Positions 1-9,104 of a stretch of DNA of 64,000 nucleotides are shown here, piece by piece. Positions within the stretch are counted from its first letter, which is position 1; each line of letters starts with the position of its first letter. Where the stretch lies: positions 1 through 64,000 of the forward strand of contig JAFGGA010000204.1 of the NCBI GenBank assembly GCA_016930835.1, read 5' to 3'. This DNA comes from Deltaproteobacteria bacterium. GTDB lineage: Bacteria > Desulfobacterota > DSM-4660 > Desulfatiglandales > HGW-15. The position numbers and the translations under genes are program-made. The notes below the pieces were generated by a model. The model worked only from the letters and a program-made list of their open reading frames with translations, was not told where the DNA came from and searched no databases.

Positions 1-50
1 ATGGCCTCGAAAAAACAATCCTGACCGGAACCTTCACTCTTTCATGGCAG

Positions 51-106
51 CCACCCCCTCCCCTAGCCCCTCCCGCCAGGGGAAAGGAAGCCGGGGCATA
101 CCCGGC
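51..106. repeat. G/C-rich interspersed repeat plus palindrome upstream of first gene
   Basis: Bases 51-87 form a C-rich then G-rich inverted tract (CCCCTCCCGCCAGGGG core) that resembles tracts near 48.56 kb and 57.26 kb. It is followed at 90-106 by a 6-bp stem, GCCGGG/CCCGGC, around GCATA. The latter resembles the TATAAAA-centred palindromes found elsewhere in the window. No gene is visible in bases 1-174. Confidence 0.6.
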
Positions 107-174
107 TATTAAGGCAGAGCCGAATATCTTTGACCCGATCCATAGGGCCGGGTTTTCCAAACGAAAAAAAACTT

Positions 175-1173
175 ATGTCTAAAAAAAGAAAAATCGCCGT
201 AATCGGCAGCAACTCCTTTTCAGGAAGCGACTTCATTGATCTTTTGCTTGAAGATGATCAAAACTCGGTCATAGGGATCAGTAGATCCGAAGAAAAGAGC
301 GCCTTGTTCTTGCCTTATAAGAGGCATTTCTGCCCGGATTTTCAATTCCACAGGCTGGATCTAAACACCCATACACGGGACATCATTGAACTGTTTGATT
401 CCTTTCAACCACAATATATCGTGAATTTTGCCGCACAAAGCGAGGTGGCCCCCAGCTGGCAGAATCCGGATCATTGGTATCAGACCAATGTCCTCTCACT
501 GGTGAAATTGATTCATCTTCTAAAAGACAAGGATTATCTTCGACGCTATGTCCACATATCCTCTCCCGAGGTGTACGGAACCTGCGAAGGGAGCATCACC
601 GAAACAGCTCCTTTAAACCCCACCACGCCTTATGCCGCCTCTAAGGCGGCAGCGGATCTTTATCTCTTTACGTTGGTCAAAAATTTTGATTTTCCCCTGA
701 TCATGATTCGATCAACCAACGTGTATGGGGCGCATCAACAATTATTCAAGGTCATTCCACGTACGGTTATCTACCTGAAACTCGGGAAAACCATCCAATT
801 ACACGGCGGTGGCGTAGCCGTCAAATCCTATATCCACATCCGCGATATTTCCATGGGGGAAATCGCGGCCATGCTGGATGGACAATCAGGAAGGATTTAC
901 CATCTATCACCGGATAAAGGTCACGAAGTCCGTCAAGTCGTGCGGATGCTCTGCGAAATAATGGGCAAGGATTTTCATTCTTCGACCATTTCAGTGGGGG
1001 AACGATTGGGACAAGACGCCGCCTATGTGATTGATTCATCGCAGGCGCGAAAGGAATTCGGATGGGGTCCGACAATCGATATGGAACATGGGTTATCGCA
1101 AGTGATCGAATGGATCGAGACCCATTGGGATCAAATTTTAAAAGAACCTTTGGAATACCAACATAAAGAATAA
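175..1173 (+). CDS. NAD-dependent epimerase/dehydratase (extended SDR, RmlB/GMD-like)
   Basis: A 332-residue extended short-chain dehydrogenase, probably a nucleotide-sugar 4,6-dehydratase or epimerase acting in the cytoplasm. The N-terminus carries the Rossmann glycine motif in an atypical form (GSNSFSG, about residues 11-17). The active-site region shows SSPEVYG near residue 130 and the YxxxK pair as YAASK (Tyr153, Lys157). The NVYGAHQQLFKVIPR stretch resembles the RmlB/GMD substrate loop. The frame opens upstream at a TTG (130), but ATG 175 directly precedes the conserved Rossmann strand, so I chose it; no strong ribosome-binding site is visible. It is the first gene of a long co-directional run of sugar genes. 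The exact substrate cannot be read from the sequence. Confidence 0.85.
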   Translation: MSKKRKIAVIGSNSFSGSDFIDLLLEDDQNSVIGISRSEEKSALFLPYKRHFCPDFQFHRLDLNTHTRDIIELFDSFQPQYIVNFAAQSEVAPSWQNPDHWYQTNVLSLVKLIHLLKDKDYLRRYVHISSPEVYGTCEGSITETAPLNPTTPYAASKAAADLYLFTLVKNFDFPLIMIRSTNVYGAHQQLFKVIPRTVIYLKLGKTIQLHGGGVAVKSYIHIRDISMGEIAAMLDGQSGRIYHLSPDKGHEVRQVVRMLCEIMGKDFHSSTISVGERLGQDAAYVIDSSQARKEFGWGPTIDMEHGLSQVIEWIETHWDQILKEPLEYQHKE

Positions 1174-1219
1174 AGTCCAACATGAATGAACGCGAAAAAT
1201 CATTAATCGGGAATCATTT

Positions 1220-2092
1220 ATGAATGACCAAGATTTTGTCAATGCGATCTCTAACGCAATCTACCAATCCATAAACATTGCCATCGAAAGACAACTCAAA
1301 TCCCAGGTTCTCCCTTTTTATACGCATGCAGCCCTGACAACATTAAGAAATGAATCACGCTCAATAGAACCTGGCAGAATATTAAGACATGGATATAAGG
1401 TATATTCACAAAACGATGAAGATGGATTGATTAATGAAATCTTTCGCCGAATCAGGATAAAACATCAAACATTTGTGGAAGTTGGAGTCGGGAACGGACT
1501 GGAGAATAATACCTTATGCCTATTAATACAAGGATGGCGAGGCTTGTGGATTGAAGGAAACAAAGATCACTGTAATTTTATTCAAAACAAATTTAGAACG
1601 GCGATCAATAAAAATAAGTTAACCCTCTGTCAATCTTTTGTGAATACGGAAAACATTAATGATCTCATCGAAAGAAATGGTTTTCACGGTGAGATAGATT
1701 TATTGAGTATCGATATTGACGGAAACGATTATCACATCTTTAAGGTTATTGATGCGATTTGCCCACGTGTCACCATGATCGAGTATAATTCAAAGTTTCC
1801 GCCCCCCGTGAAATGGGTCATGAAATATAATCCTCAACATCTGTATGACAGTACGGACTATTTTGGGGCGTCACTCAAATCATATGAAATCTTGTTTGCT
1901 CAGAAAGGATATTCATTGATCGGTTGTAACATCACGGGTGCGAATGCCTTTTTCATCAGAAATGATCTTGTCGGCGAACTCTTTTGCAAACCCTTTACCG
2001 CTGAAAACCATTATGAACCGGCGAGACCTTGGCTGGCAAGAGGATTTGTTTCCGGAAAGCCAGCCAATTATAAAGAATATGAAACCATATAG
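1220..2092 (+). CDS. FkbM-like SAM-dependent methyltransferase family protein
   Basis: A 290-residue protein of the type common in surface-polysaccharide and flagellar glycosylation loci. After a helical N-terminus comes the family segment SQNDEDGLINEIF near residue 70. A Rossmann-type SAM loop FVEVGVGNG lies at about 85-93, and an acidic motif LLSIDIDGNDY near 161. FkbM relatives O-methylate sugars; here the acceptor is unknown. It starts 46 bases after the preceding epimerase, and the next gene starts within about 10 bases of its stop, consistent with one operon. The base composition is more A/T-rich than the neighbouring epimerase. The assignment as a methyltransferase is by motif only. 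Confidence 0.7.
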   Translation: MNDQDFVNAISNAIYQSINIAIERQLKSQVLPFYTHAALTTLRNESRSIEPGRILRHGYKVYSQNDEDGLINEIFRRIRIKHQTFVEVGVGNGLENNTLCLLIQGWRGLWIEGNKDHCNFIQNKFRTAINKNKLTLCQSFVNTENINDLIERNGFHGEIDLLSIDIDGNDYHIFKVIDAICPRVTMIEYNSKFPPPVKWVMKYNPQHLYDSTDYFGASLKSYEILFAQKGYSLIGCNITGANAFFIRNDLVGELFCKPFTAENHYEPARPWLARGFVSGKPANYKEYETI

Positions 2093-2102
2093 GATGAACA
2101 AA

Positions 2103-2777
2103 ATGCAGACCAAAGAACCGCAATATCAGATTCAGTTCAACACACTCGAGGAAAAAGGGCCGGTGAGATTAGGACCGACGGCAGGCCACTTATATCGAAG
2201 CGATCCACGTCACCTCGGATTTTTATTGGCGAGATATAAATTTTGCGCCAAGCTCCTTTCAGGAAAGTCAGTCGTTCTGGAAGTCGGATGTGGTGATGGT
2301 TTCGGAACAGGCGTGATTCTGCAGGAAGTGGCATATGTCCACGGCGTGGATTTCGATGGGCTTTTCGTAAACAGCGCCCGGGAACTCGCAAAAAATGAAA
2401 ACATGAATTGTACTTTTGAACTATTGGATATCACCGAACATTCACCTCAAGGCCTTTTCGATGCAGCCTATTCCTTGGACCTGATTGAACATATCCCGAA
2501 GGAAAAAGAAAACAAATGCATGGAAAATATCTGCAAAGTCCTGGATAAAAATGCCCCTTGTATAATAGGTACTCCGAATATCACATCAAGAGCACATGCT
2601 TCACAATGGAGTAAGGAAGGCCATATCAATCTCAAAAGCGCGGAGACTCTGAAGGGCCTGCTTTCGGAATATTTTCAGAATGTCTTTATCTTCTCCATGA
2701 ATGATGAAGTGGTTCACACGGGTTTTTATCCCATGGCGCATTATTTAATGGCATTGGCTGTTGGGGTTAAGGGATAA
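2103..2777 (+). CDS. Class I SAM-dependent methyltransferase
   Basis: About 224 residues with a Methyltransferase_11/23-type fold. Motif I is VLEVGCGDGFGTG near residue 58, an acidic ligand follows in VHGVDFDG, and a motif-II-like AYSLDLIEHIP lies near 122. The start is chosen at ATG 2103 because an AGGA box (2091-2094) lies 8 bases upstream. ATG 2094 and ATG 2079 are alternatives, the latter overlapping the previous gene. It probably methylates a sugar intermediate or glycan in this cluster. The C-terminus is complete (TAA at 2775-2777), and the ribosome-binding site of the next gene begins at its last base. Confidence 0.8.
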   Translation: MQTKEPQYQIQFNTLEEKGPVRLGPTAGHLYRSDPRHLGFLLARYKFCAKLLSGKSVVLEVGCGDGFGTGVILQEVAYVHGVDFDGLFVNSARELAKNENMNCTFELLDITEHSPQGLFDAAYSLDLIEHIPKEKENKCMENICKVLDKNAPCIIGTPNITSRAHASQWSKEGHINLKSAETLKGLLSEYFQNVFIFSMNDEVVHTGFYPMAHYLMALAVGVKG

Positions 2778-2790
2778 AGGAGATTACATC

Positions 2791-3450
2791 ATGTCTGAAA
2801 TCAATTTATTGGATAAGTATCCGCGGTCAAAACGCCCTATTGATGATAGAGGCAATCTATTGACCGATGAGCATCGAAGCATCGCAAGGCGATTTGGCAG
2901 GGAATATTTTGACGGCGATCGTCTTTATGGTTATGGCGGGTATTCCTATCATCCACGTTTCTGGAAAGAGACGGTGAAGCGATTCCGAGACCATTATGGG
3001 CTTTCAGAAACTGCTTCCATATTGGATGTCGGTTGTGCAAAGGGATTCATGTTGCATGACTTTAAAGAGCTCATGCCCGATCTGCGAATCGCGGGTATTG
3101 ATATATCTTCATATGCATTGGAACATGCGATGGAGACGATGAGGCCTTATCTACAAATGGGCAATGCCAAGGAATTGCCGTTTGAAAATCATTCATTTGA
3201 TTTGGTCATTTCCATCAATACCGTTCACAACCTTGCATTGGATGAATGTAAACAAGCCATCCGGGAGATTCAAAGGGTGACACGGAAACATGCGTTCATA
3301 ACAATGGATGCATGGCGTACGGAAGATGAACGAGTTCGATTATCCAAATGGAACATCACGGCATTATCCTATATGCACGTGAATGATTGGCAAAAGTTAT
3401 TTAAAGACATCGGCTATACCGGCGATTATTACTGGTTTATTGCTGAGTAA
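2791..3450 (+). CDS. Class I SAM-dependent methyltransferase
   Basis: 219 residues. Motif I is ILDVGCAKGFMLHDF near residue 77, followed by the acidic IAGIDISSYALEHA and a DLVISINTVHNL segment near 137. The start ATG 2791 has a clear AAAGGAG ribosome-binding site (2776-2782); a longer TTG-initiated frame is less likely. It is distinct in sequence from the methyltransferase just upstream, so the two are not a recent tandem duplication. The region before motif I (RRFGREYFDGDRLYGYGG) resembles small methyltransferases next to radical SAM genes in glycan clusters. A role in glycan methylation is inferred from the neighbourhood. Confidence 0.8.
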   Translation: MSEINLLDKYPRSKRPIDDRGNLLTDEHRSIARRFGREYFDGDRLYGYGGYSYHPRFWKETVKRFRDHYGLSETASILDVGCAKGFMLHDFKELMPDLRIAGIDISSYALEHAMETMRPYLQMGNAKELPFENHSFDLVISINTVHNLALDECKQAIREIQRVTRKHAFITMDAWRTEDERVRLSKWNITALSYMHVNDWQKLFKDIGYTGDYYWFIAE

Positions 3451-3476
3451 ATGAACGATTAATGAAGGAATGGAAA

Positions 3477-4598
3477 ATGGGCTTTTATGATGAAATACCT
3501 ATTCTTCAACATTTTGATACATTGAAGCGGATTGAATCTGGCCAAGGATCACTTTGTGCGCCCATCCACGCCCGCCTGGAACCAACTGAATTGTGCAATT
3601 TTCGGTGTGATTTCTGCTGCTGGTATAACGGGGACCGGCACAAAACAATTCCTTCGGCACGGTTTACCGGGAAAAATATCTTCCGGCGACAACGTCTTCT
3701 GAAACTCATCGAAGAACTGATCCAATGCGGAACCATGGCCTTTTCATTCTCAGGAGGCGGCGATCCGTTGCTGTATCCTTGGATGGCTGTACTATTAAAG
3801 GTCATTTCCGAGCGGAAAAAACCTTTCGGGATCACTTCAAATATGGCCATGAATATCAGCGACGACTTGATAGGCGAACTGGCGAAAGCCGACTGGATAC
3901 GCTGGAGCATGAATGCAGGCACATATGATACCTATCTTAAAATCCATAATCCCATTGGAAGCAATGGACATAATATCTTCGAACGTGCTTTACATAATAT
4001 CAGACTGGTGAATGACATCCGTTTAAGAAGCAATCTCCGGTCCAATATCAATGCGAGTTATGTTGTGTCGGACACAAACAGTCATGACATATCAAACGCC
4101 ATCAAGCTGACGAAAGATCTGGGAGTAGCCTGTATATCTTTTCGAAAAGACACACCTGTGGTTAAGCAAGATTCAGCGAATCAATATAGCGAAAAAGAAG
4201 AACAAGATATCCTCACGGGAAAAGAACAATTCGAAACGGATCGATTTAAGGTCTATATAAACTACGATCGTCTGGAAGATACTCAAAAAGCGAATGATCC
4301 GGAATTATTCTGTTTTTACTCCAATCATAGTGTTTACATTGCAGCCGATGGGAGCGTATATCCATGCTGCTATGCGCGGTTGGACGCTAAATATGCCATT
4401 GGCAATGTCAATCATTCTGATTTTATGGAAATCTGGAATAGTAAAAAGCGAAGGGAAAATTATAAACATCTCATATTTGATCAATGTCCTACATGTGCCT
4501 ATGGCCAGACTATAAAGGCCCTAAAACCTTTATATGAAGGTAAAATCAAAGCCAAAGATATTTTTGTAAAGACCGTCCATCCCAATTACTTTATTTAA
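3477..4598 (+). CDS. Radical SAM/SPASM domain protein
   Basis: About 373 residues. The radical SAM cluster motif is CNFRCDFC (Cys40, Cys44, Cys47), followed by FSGGGDPLL, the GGE-like SAM-binding segment. The C-terminus has a SPASM-type pattern: FYSNHSVYIAADG, PCCYAR, IGNVN, then CPTC, able to bind an auxiliary 4Fe-4S cluster. Such enzymes modify peptides or sugars by radical chemistry. ATG 3477 has an AAGGA box 8 bases upstream and is preferred; ATG 3462 would add five residues. Placement between methyltransferases and a B12-radical SAM enzyme suggests a sugar or flagellin modification step. The substrate is unknown. Confidence 0.85.
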   Translation: MGFYDEIPILQHFDTLKRIESGQGSLCAPIHARLEPTELCNFRCDFCCWYNGDRHKTIPSARFTGKNIFRRQRLLKLIEELIQCGTMAFSFSGGGDPLLYPWMAVLLKVISERKKPFGITSNMAMNISDDLIGELAKADWIRWSMNAGTYDTYLKIHNPIGSNGHNIFERALHNIRLVNDIRLRSNLRSNINASYVVSDTNSHDISNAIKLTKDLGVACISFRKDTPVVKQDSANQYSEKEEQDILTGKEQFETDRFKVYINYDRLEDTQKANDPELFCFYSNHSVYIAADGSVYPCCYARLDAKYAIGNVNHSDFMEIWNSKKRRENYKHLIFDQCPTCAYGQTIKALKPLYEGKIKAKDIFVKTVHPNYFI

Positions 4599-4629
4599 GC
4601 CTTTTCATAATCCCTCTTTCCACATACAG

Positions 4630-6129
4630 ATGATAATCAGAAAAAATAAACCCATTCAAAAAATCTTGATCGTCATACCACCCATGAAACCGATTGATTA
4701 CGGGCATGGTTATGCACATAAGGTCAATTACATGCTGAGTCCAGTAGAGCCGCTGAGCCTGGCAGCCATGTTAATCAATCAAGGTTATGACGTTCGGATC
4801 CTGGACACGGGCCTTCACCAAAATGAAATGCTCACAAATACCAGCGAAGTGATTTCCGACTATCAACCGGATGCATTCGTCCTCGCAAATCAATTGATAT
4901 CATTTCAGATTGATGACTGGGATGGTGAACCTTTATTCTCAACGGCAAAGGCGATGGATCCCGAAATCATAACCATTACCACGGGAACATTCGCAACCAA
5001 TTTTCCAGAACGATGTATGAAATTGAATGCCATTGATTACGGTCTTAGAGGTGAAACGGATGAGACCCTTTGCAGGCTCATCGATGCGCTCAACCAAAAC
5101 CAGTCTATCGATGATATTCCCGGATTGTTTTATCGCTCCAATGGCGACAGCTTTCTTTCAGGAGCATTTCCCACCATCAATATCAATGATTTGCCAATGC
5201 CCGCAACCCACCTCATCGAACGATCATGTTATTGGTCATTTCCCGAGTATGGAAAGATTCGATACCCGGAAAAAAGCCATAAATATTGGGATATTCAGAC
5301 TTCCAGGGGATGTATTCATCATTGTCATTTTTGTTGTGTAGGTTTTTTACGAGGTGAACAAAAATGGAGGCGTAAATCACTTGACAGGATCATGGAAGAA
5401 GTGGAGTCCGCGCTCGATGATGGTGTTGAGGAAATACATTTCATTGATGATTTTTTTACGGCCACGCCAAAACAAATAATAAATTTTTGTGATAAAATCA
5501 AATCAAGAAACCTTCGCTTTCACTGGTTTGTTGCCCAAGGCATGCCTCTTCATCCGTTGAACGAAAAAGCACTGGAAGCCATGGTCAAAAACGGGATGTA
5601 TCGATTAATTGCCCCGTTTGAATCAGGCAACCAATCGGTATTAACGAATCTATATGGCAAAAAATTAACGCTTGCGCATTCCCGCAATGTCGCCAAATGG
5701 GCAAAATCGTTAGATATTGAATTGGTTGGGGCCTTTGTCATCGGGTATCCTGGTGAAACCAGAGAGCAACTTTTTCAAACCGTTGATTTAGCGGAGGAAC
5801 TGGATCCGGATTATGTCATCTTTTCCATTGCGACCCCTCTCATCGGAACAAAGCTCTACAAAACAGCGATGGATAATGGGTTGTTACCCAATGGTTATGA
5901 GTCCGTTGAAAAGATTGTCAAACGAACCCAAGGCGTTATGGAAAATGCGGGCATATCCAATGCGGTACTGGCCAAGGTTCGATATGGTGAATGGGACCGT
6001 ATCAATTTCTCTTCTCAGGAAAAAATCGAGAAATACGCGAGAATGGTTGGTTTGACCGTTAATGAGGTCGAAGCCCAAAGAAAACTTACACGAAGGTCAC
6101 TGGCGCAATTATTGAAAAATTATGAATAA
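4630..6129 (+). CDS. B12-binding domain radical SAM protein
   Basis: A 499-residue class B-type radical SAM enzyme. The N-terminal ~170 residues form a Rossmann-like cobalamin-binding domain (ILIVIPPMKPIDYG, LSLAAMLINQGYDVRILDTG). The radical SAM core follows, with SRGCIHHCHFCC (Cys228, Cys232, Cys235). Further core features are FIDDFFTA, FESGNQSV and FVIGYPGETREQ. Members often methylate unactivated carbon or phosphorus, so C-methylation of a glycan sugar is a reasonable inference, though other reactions occur in the family. The gene overlaps the next one by 8 bases, indicating translational coupling. Confidence 0.88.
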   Translation: MIIRKNKPIQKILIVIPPMKPIDYGHGYAHKVNYMLSPVEPLSLAAMLINQGYDVRILDTGLHQNEMLTNTSEVISDYQPDAFVLANQLISFQIDDWDGEPLFSTAKAMDPEIITITTGTFATNFPERCMKLNAIDYGLRGETDETLCRLIDALNQNQSIDDIPGLFYRSNGDSFLSGAFPTININDLPMPATHLIERSCYWSFPEYGKIRYPEKSHKYWDIQTSRGCIHHCHFCCVGFLRGEQKWRRKSLDRIMEEVESALDDGVEEIHFIDDFFTATPKQIINFCDKIKSRNLRFHWFVAQGMPLHPLNEKALEAMVKNGMYRLIAPFESGNQSVLTNLYGKKLTLAHSRNVAKWAKSLDIELVGAFVIGYPGETREQLFQTVDLAEELDPDYVIFSIATPLIGTKLYKTAMDNGLLPNGYESVEKIVKRTQGVMENAGISNAVLAKVRYGEWDRINFSSQEKIEKYARMVGLTVNEVEAQRKLTRRSLAQLLKNYE

Positions 6130-7045
6130 GATGCCGCCGCGCTTACCATCCGTCCTTGTCGTTGGAGTGAATGGATTGATCGGTCATAACCTCTACATCC
6201 ATTTTAAAAACTCCGGATGGCTCACTTTTGGAATCTCACATCATCCCGGGTCCGATGTTGCTTTTTCATTTGATTTATATCATCCGGATTATCAATCGCT
6301 CGAAAGCATGGCGAATCAGGTAGATTTCGCAATCATTTGCAGCGCGATAACAAACATCGAAAGATGCAAGAACGAACCCTCTGCTTATCAATTCAATGTC
6401 ATCAACACCATTGATCTAATAGATTATTTATGCCGTTTGAATGTCATCCCCATCTTTCTTTCCACCAATATGGTGTTTAAAGGGACAAGCCGATATTATT
6501 ATGAAGATGATGATCGTTATCCCACAACCACATACGGTAGACACAAAAGAGCGGTGGAAGATTATCTCTTGAAGTCCGGAAGGCCATTTCTCATCCTTCG
6601 ACTATGCAAGGTTATCGGGGTGGAGTATCAAGATGGAACCCTTTTAACCGGTTTTTTAGATCGTCTCAGATCCGGAAAGGAGATCATTTGCGCACGCGAT
6701 CAATACCTATCATTCACATATGTAGGCGATCTGATCAGGGCTCTTCAAATGCTGATCACCTCGAAAAGTTATGGTATCTTTCACATCAGTTCAATAGAAA
6801 TCTTTTCTCGACTTGAATTGGCCGTCCAGGTCGCCTATTTCTTTCAATTGGATCAAAAATACATCATCCCATGTTTCATGGAAGAGCTTGATTTCTCGGA
6901 ACCGCGTCCACAACATAACAGCCTTGACAGCACGAGAATCATTGGAATGTTTGGATTTAGCTTTTCAAACCTTCAAAATTGCTTATCCATGATTAAAACA
7001 AATTACGAAAATACACAATCCCTTAAACAGGCAATCCATTTTTAG
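6122..7045 (+). CDS. RmlD-like NAD(P)-dependent sugar reductase/epimerase
   Basis: A 307-residue extended SDR closest in character to dTDP-4-dehydrorhamnose reductase. The dinucleotide loop is VLVVGVNGLIGHNL (residues 10-23). The strand-4 region reads AIICSAITNIERCKNEP, as in RmlD proteins. The catalytic pair is Tyr138/Lys142 in TYGRHK. LSFTYVGDLIRAL resembles the late RmlD motif. It overlaps the B12-radical SAM gene by 8 bases and is followed 6 bases later by another SDR. It probably reduces a keto-sugar nucleotide. Since no complete RmlABC set is present, the substrate need not be the rhamnose precursor. Confidence 0.82.
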   Translation: MNKMPPRLPSVLVVGVNGLIGHNLYIHFKNSGWLTFGISHHPGSDVAFSFDLYHPDYQSLESMANQVDFAIICSAITNIERCKNEPSAYQFNVINTIDLIDYLCRLNVIPIFLSTNMVFKGTSRYYYEDDDRYPTTTYGRHKRAVEDYLLKSGRPFLILRLCKVIGVEYQDGTLLTGFLDRLRSGKEIICARDQYLSFTYVGDLIRALQMLITSKSYGIFHISSIEIFSRLELAVQVAYFFQLDQKYIIPCFMEELDFSEPRPQHNSLDSTRIIGMFGFSFSNLQNCLSMIKTNYENTQSLKQAIHF

Positions 7046-7051
7046 TATATC

Positions 7052-8029
7052 ATGAAAACAAGAAAGGCAGTCATTACAGGTGGGACCGGTTTTATCGGAA
7101 CCCATCTTTCCGAGATTTTAATCCACAACAGCTTCGAAGTCAGATCATTGACCTCTAATCAAAAGATAAAAAAGGATCTCGCCGTTACATATTGGAAAGG
7201 CGACATTCGAGACCTCGATTTCATGCGAAATGCGTGTAAGGATGCCGACGTGATCTTTCACTGCGCAGCCAAAGGCAACATGACGGAGTCTTTTACAAAA
7301 CCTTTCCTGTATCATGACGTAAATGTAAACGGCACGGCGACAGTCCTGGAAGCGGCCAGATTGGAATCTGTCAAAAAGGTGATTTTTCTGTCATCGGCCA
7401 TGTGTTACGGCATCCCCGATGAAGTCCCGACATCGGAATCAGCCCCCATATCCCCTACCAATCCTTATGCCACCTCCAAGGTTATGGCTGAAAGGCTTCT
7501 TTTGGATTGGGGGAAATATTATAGGATCCCCGTGGTGTCCTTAAGGTTATCTCTCGTTTATGGGCCTTTAATGTCCAAAACAAATGGAACCATATTTTCC
7601 ATATTGTTTCCGCAAAGATTGCACAATCTTCCGCTTACGGTTTGTAACGATGGGAATCAAAGGCGGGATTTCGTTCATGTCCAAGATGTGTGCCGTGCCG
7701 CATTAGCCGCCTTTGAAAGCCATGCCGACCAGCAGGTTTTTAATATTGGGGGAGGAGTGGCCCACACGGTCAATGAACTGATAAGGCTTATAGGAGGTTC
7801 CAATATCCTCAGGGTTCATGATCCTCGTGCTGTTCCCGATCATCTGGAATTAGATATCACCAGAGCCAAAAATATTTTGCGGTGGAGCCCAGAGATCGAC
7901 CTCAATCAAGGTGTTCAAGAATTGCTTGACGATATCCGCTACTGGAGCAATGAGACACCGCTCACGCCTTTAGATCTAGAAAATAGGATGAATGATTGGA
8001 CTGATTATCAAGCAACCCCTTCAATATAG
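7052..8029 (+). CDS. NAD-dependent epimerase/dehydratase (extended SDR)
   Basis: 325 residues. The Rossmann motif AVITGGTGFIGTHLSE is near the N-terminus. The series continues with VIFHCAAKGNMTES, LSSAMCYG and YATSK (Tyr139, Lys143). RRDFVHVQDVCRA is the canonical C-lobe substrate motif of UDP-glucose 4-epimerase and its relatives. FNIGGGVAHTVNELI supports the same family. It is a cytoplasmic nucleotide-sugar epimerase or dehydratase of unknown specificity. Spacing is tight on both sides (6 and 3 bases), so it is almost certainly co-transcribed with the RmlD-like and alcohol dehydrogenase genes. Confidence 0.87.
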   Translation: MKTRKAVITGGTGFIGTHLSEILIHNSFEVRSLTSNQKIKKDLAVTYWKGDIRDLDFMRNACKDADVIFHCAAKGNMTESFTKPFLYHDVNVNGTATVLEAARLESVKKVIFLSSAMCYGIPDEVPTSESAPISPTNPYATSKVMAERLLLDWGKYYRIPVVSLRLSLVYGPLMSKTNGTIFSILFPQRLHNLPLTVCNDGNQRRDFVHVQDVCRAALAAFESHADQQVFNIGGGVAHTVNELIRLIGGSNILRVHDPRAVPDHLELDITRAKNILRWSPEIDLNQGVQELLDDIRYWSNETPLTPLDLENRMNDWTDYQATPSI

Positions 8030-8032
8030 ACC

Positions 8033-9079
8033 ATGATACCCCCCAAGATCACTGAAGCAGCCGTATTATTTGAAACAAAAAAGGATCTCAGGATAACACC
8101 TCTTCAGGTTCCTGAATTAAAACCTGGGCAGGTCCTCGTTCAGATCGCTTATAGCGGAATATGTCATACCCAATTACTGGAGGTACAAGGGGCAAAAGGA
8201 AAGGACCCTTACCTCCCCCATACCCTGGGTCATGAAGGTTCCGGATCAGTCATTTGCGTGAGCGAAACGGTTACGAAAGTAAAACCCGGGGATCACGTGG
8301 TTCTTTCATGGATCAAGGGATCAGGAGCGGAAGTACCTTCGACTCGATATGCTTCAAACCAGGGTCATATTCATTCAGGTGCGATCAGTACTTTCATGCA
8401 ATATGCCGTCATCAGTGAAAATCGCGTGACATCCATTCCGTATGCCATTCCTTTACGCGAGGCCGCGCTTTTGGGTTGTGCGATTCCGACCGGGGTCGGC
8501 ATGGTATTCAATACCAGTGGTCTTCGGCCAGGGGGAAGCCTAGCCGTTTTCGGTGTTGGCGGGATCGGCATGAGCGCGATCCATGCCGCCGAAATATTGA
8601 ATGCATCGATCATAATCGCCGTGGACATCCATGAACACAAACTGGAATGGGCCAAACATTTCGGCGCGACACATGTGATTCACGCCGGAAAGGAAGATGC
8701 CCCGCAAAGGATCTTGAATATTACGAATCAAAAAGGGGTGGACTGCGCAATCGAGTCAGCGGGAATGGCGCATGTCATGGAAGCCGCTTTCAAGGCGACT
8801 CGAAAAAATGGGGGCATTTGTATCCTAGCGGGTAATCTTCCCCATGGAGAGGCTATTTCCATTAATCCATTTGACCTTATCCAAGGGAAAAAGATTATCG
8901 GCACATGGGGTGGTGAAACGCGGATTGATCAAGATATACCTTTTTATGTGAATTTGTACCTTGCCGGAAGGCTACACCTGAATGATTTTATCACACATGA
9001 ATACACATTAGGTCAAATCAATCACGCCTTACAAGATCTTCAGGGTGGAAAAGTGGGCAGGGCATTGATCAAAATGTGA
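8033..9079 (+). CDS. Zinc-dependent alcohol dehydrogenase, class III-like, without structural-zinc loop
   Basis: A 348-residue medium-chain dehydrogenase. Catalytic-zinc ligands are visible as Cys44 (GICHTQ), His67 with Glu68 (GHEGSG) and Cys149 (LGCAIPTGVG). The NAD loop is GVGGIG (174-179), and IIAVDIHEHKLEWAKHFGATH gives the acidic ribose-binding residue. The loop that normally carries four structural-zinc cysteines (about residues 95-118) has none here. This is a real departure from class III alcohol dehydrogenases, although structural-zinc-less members exist. It probably oxidises or reduces a sugar-derived alcohol or aldehyde. It lies 3 bases after the SDR and 25 before NeuB. Confidence 0.88.
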   Translation: MIPPKITEAAVLFETKKDLRITPLQVPELKPGQVLVQIAYSGICHTQLLEVQGAKGKDPYLPHTLGHEGSGSVICVSETVTKVKPGDHVVLSWIKGSGAEVPSTRYASNQGHIHSGAISTFMQYAVISENRVTSIPYAIPLREAALLGCAIPTGVGMVFNTSGLRPGGSLAVFGVGGIGMSAIHAAEILNASIIIAVDIHEHKLEWAKHFGATHVIHAGKEDAPQRILNITNQKGVDCAIESAGMAHVMEAAFKATRKNGGICILAGNLPHGEAISINPFDLIQGKKIIGTWGGETRIDQDIPFYVNLYLAGRLHLNDFITHEYTLGQINHALQDLQGGKVGRALIKM

Positions 9080-9104
9080 AATACTCGGAAAGGAGAATAA
9101 TAAT

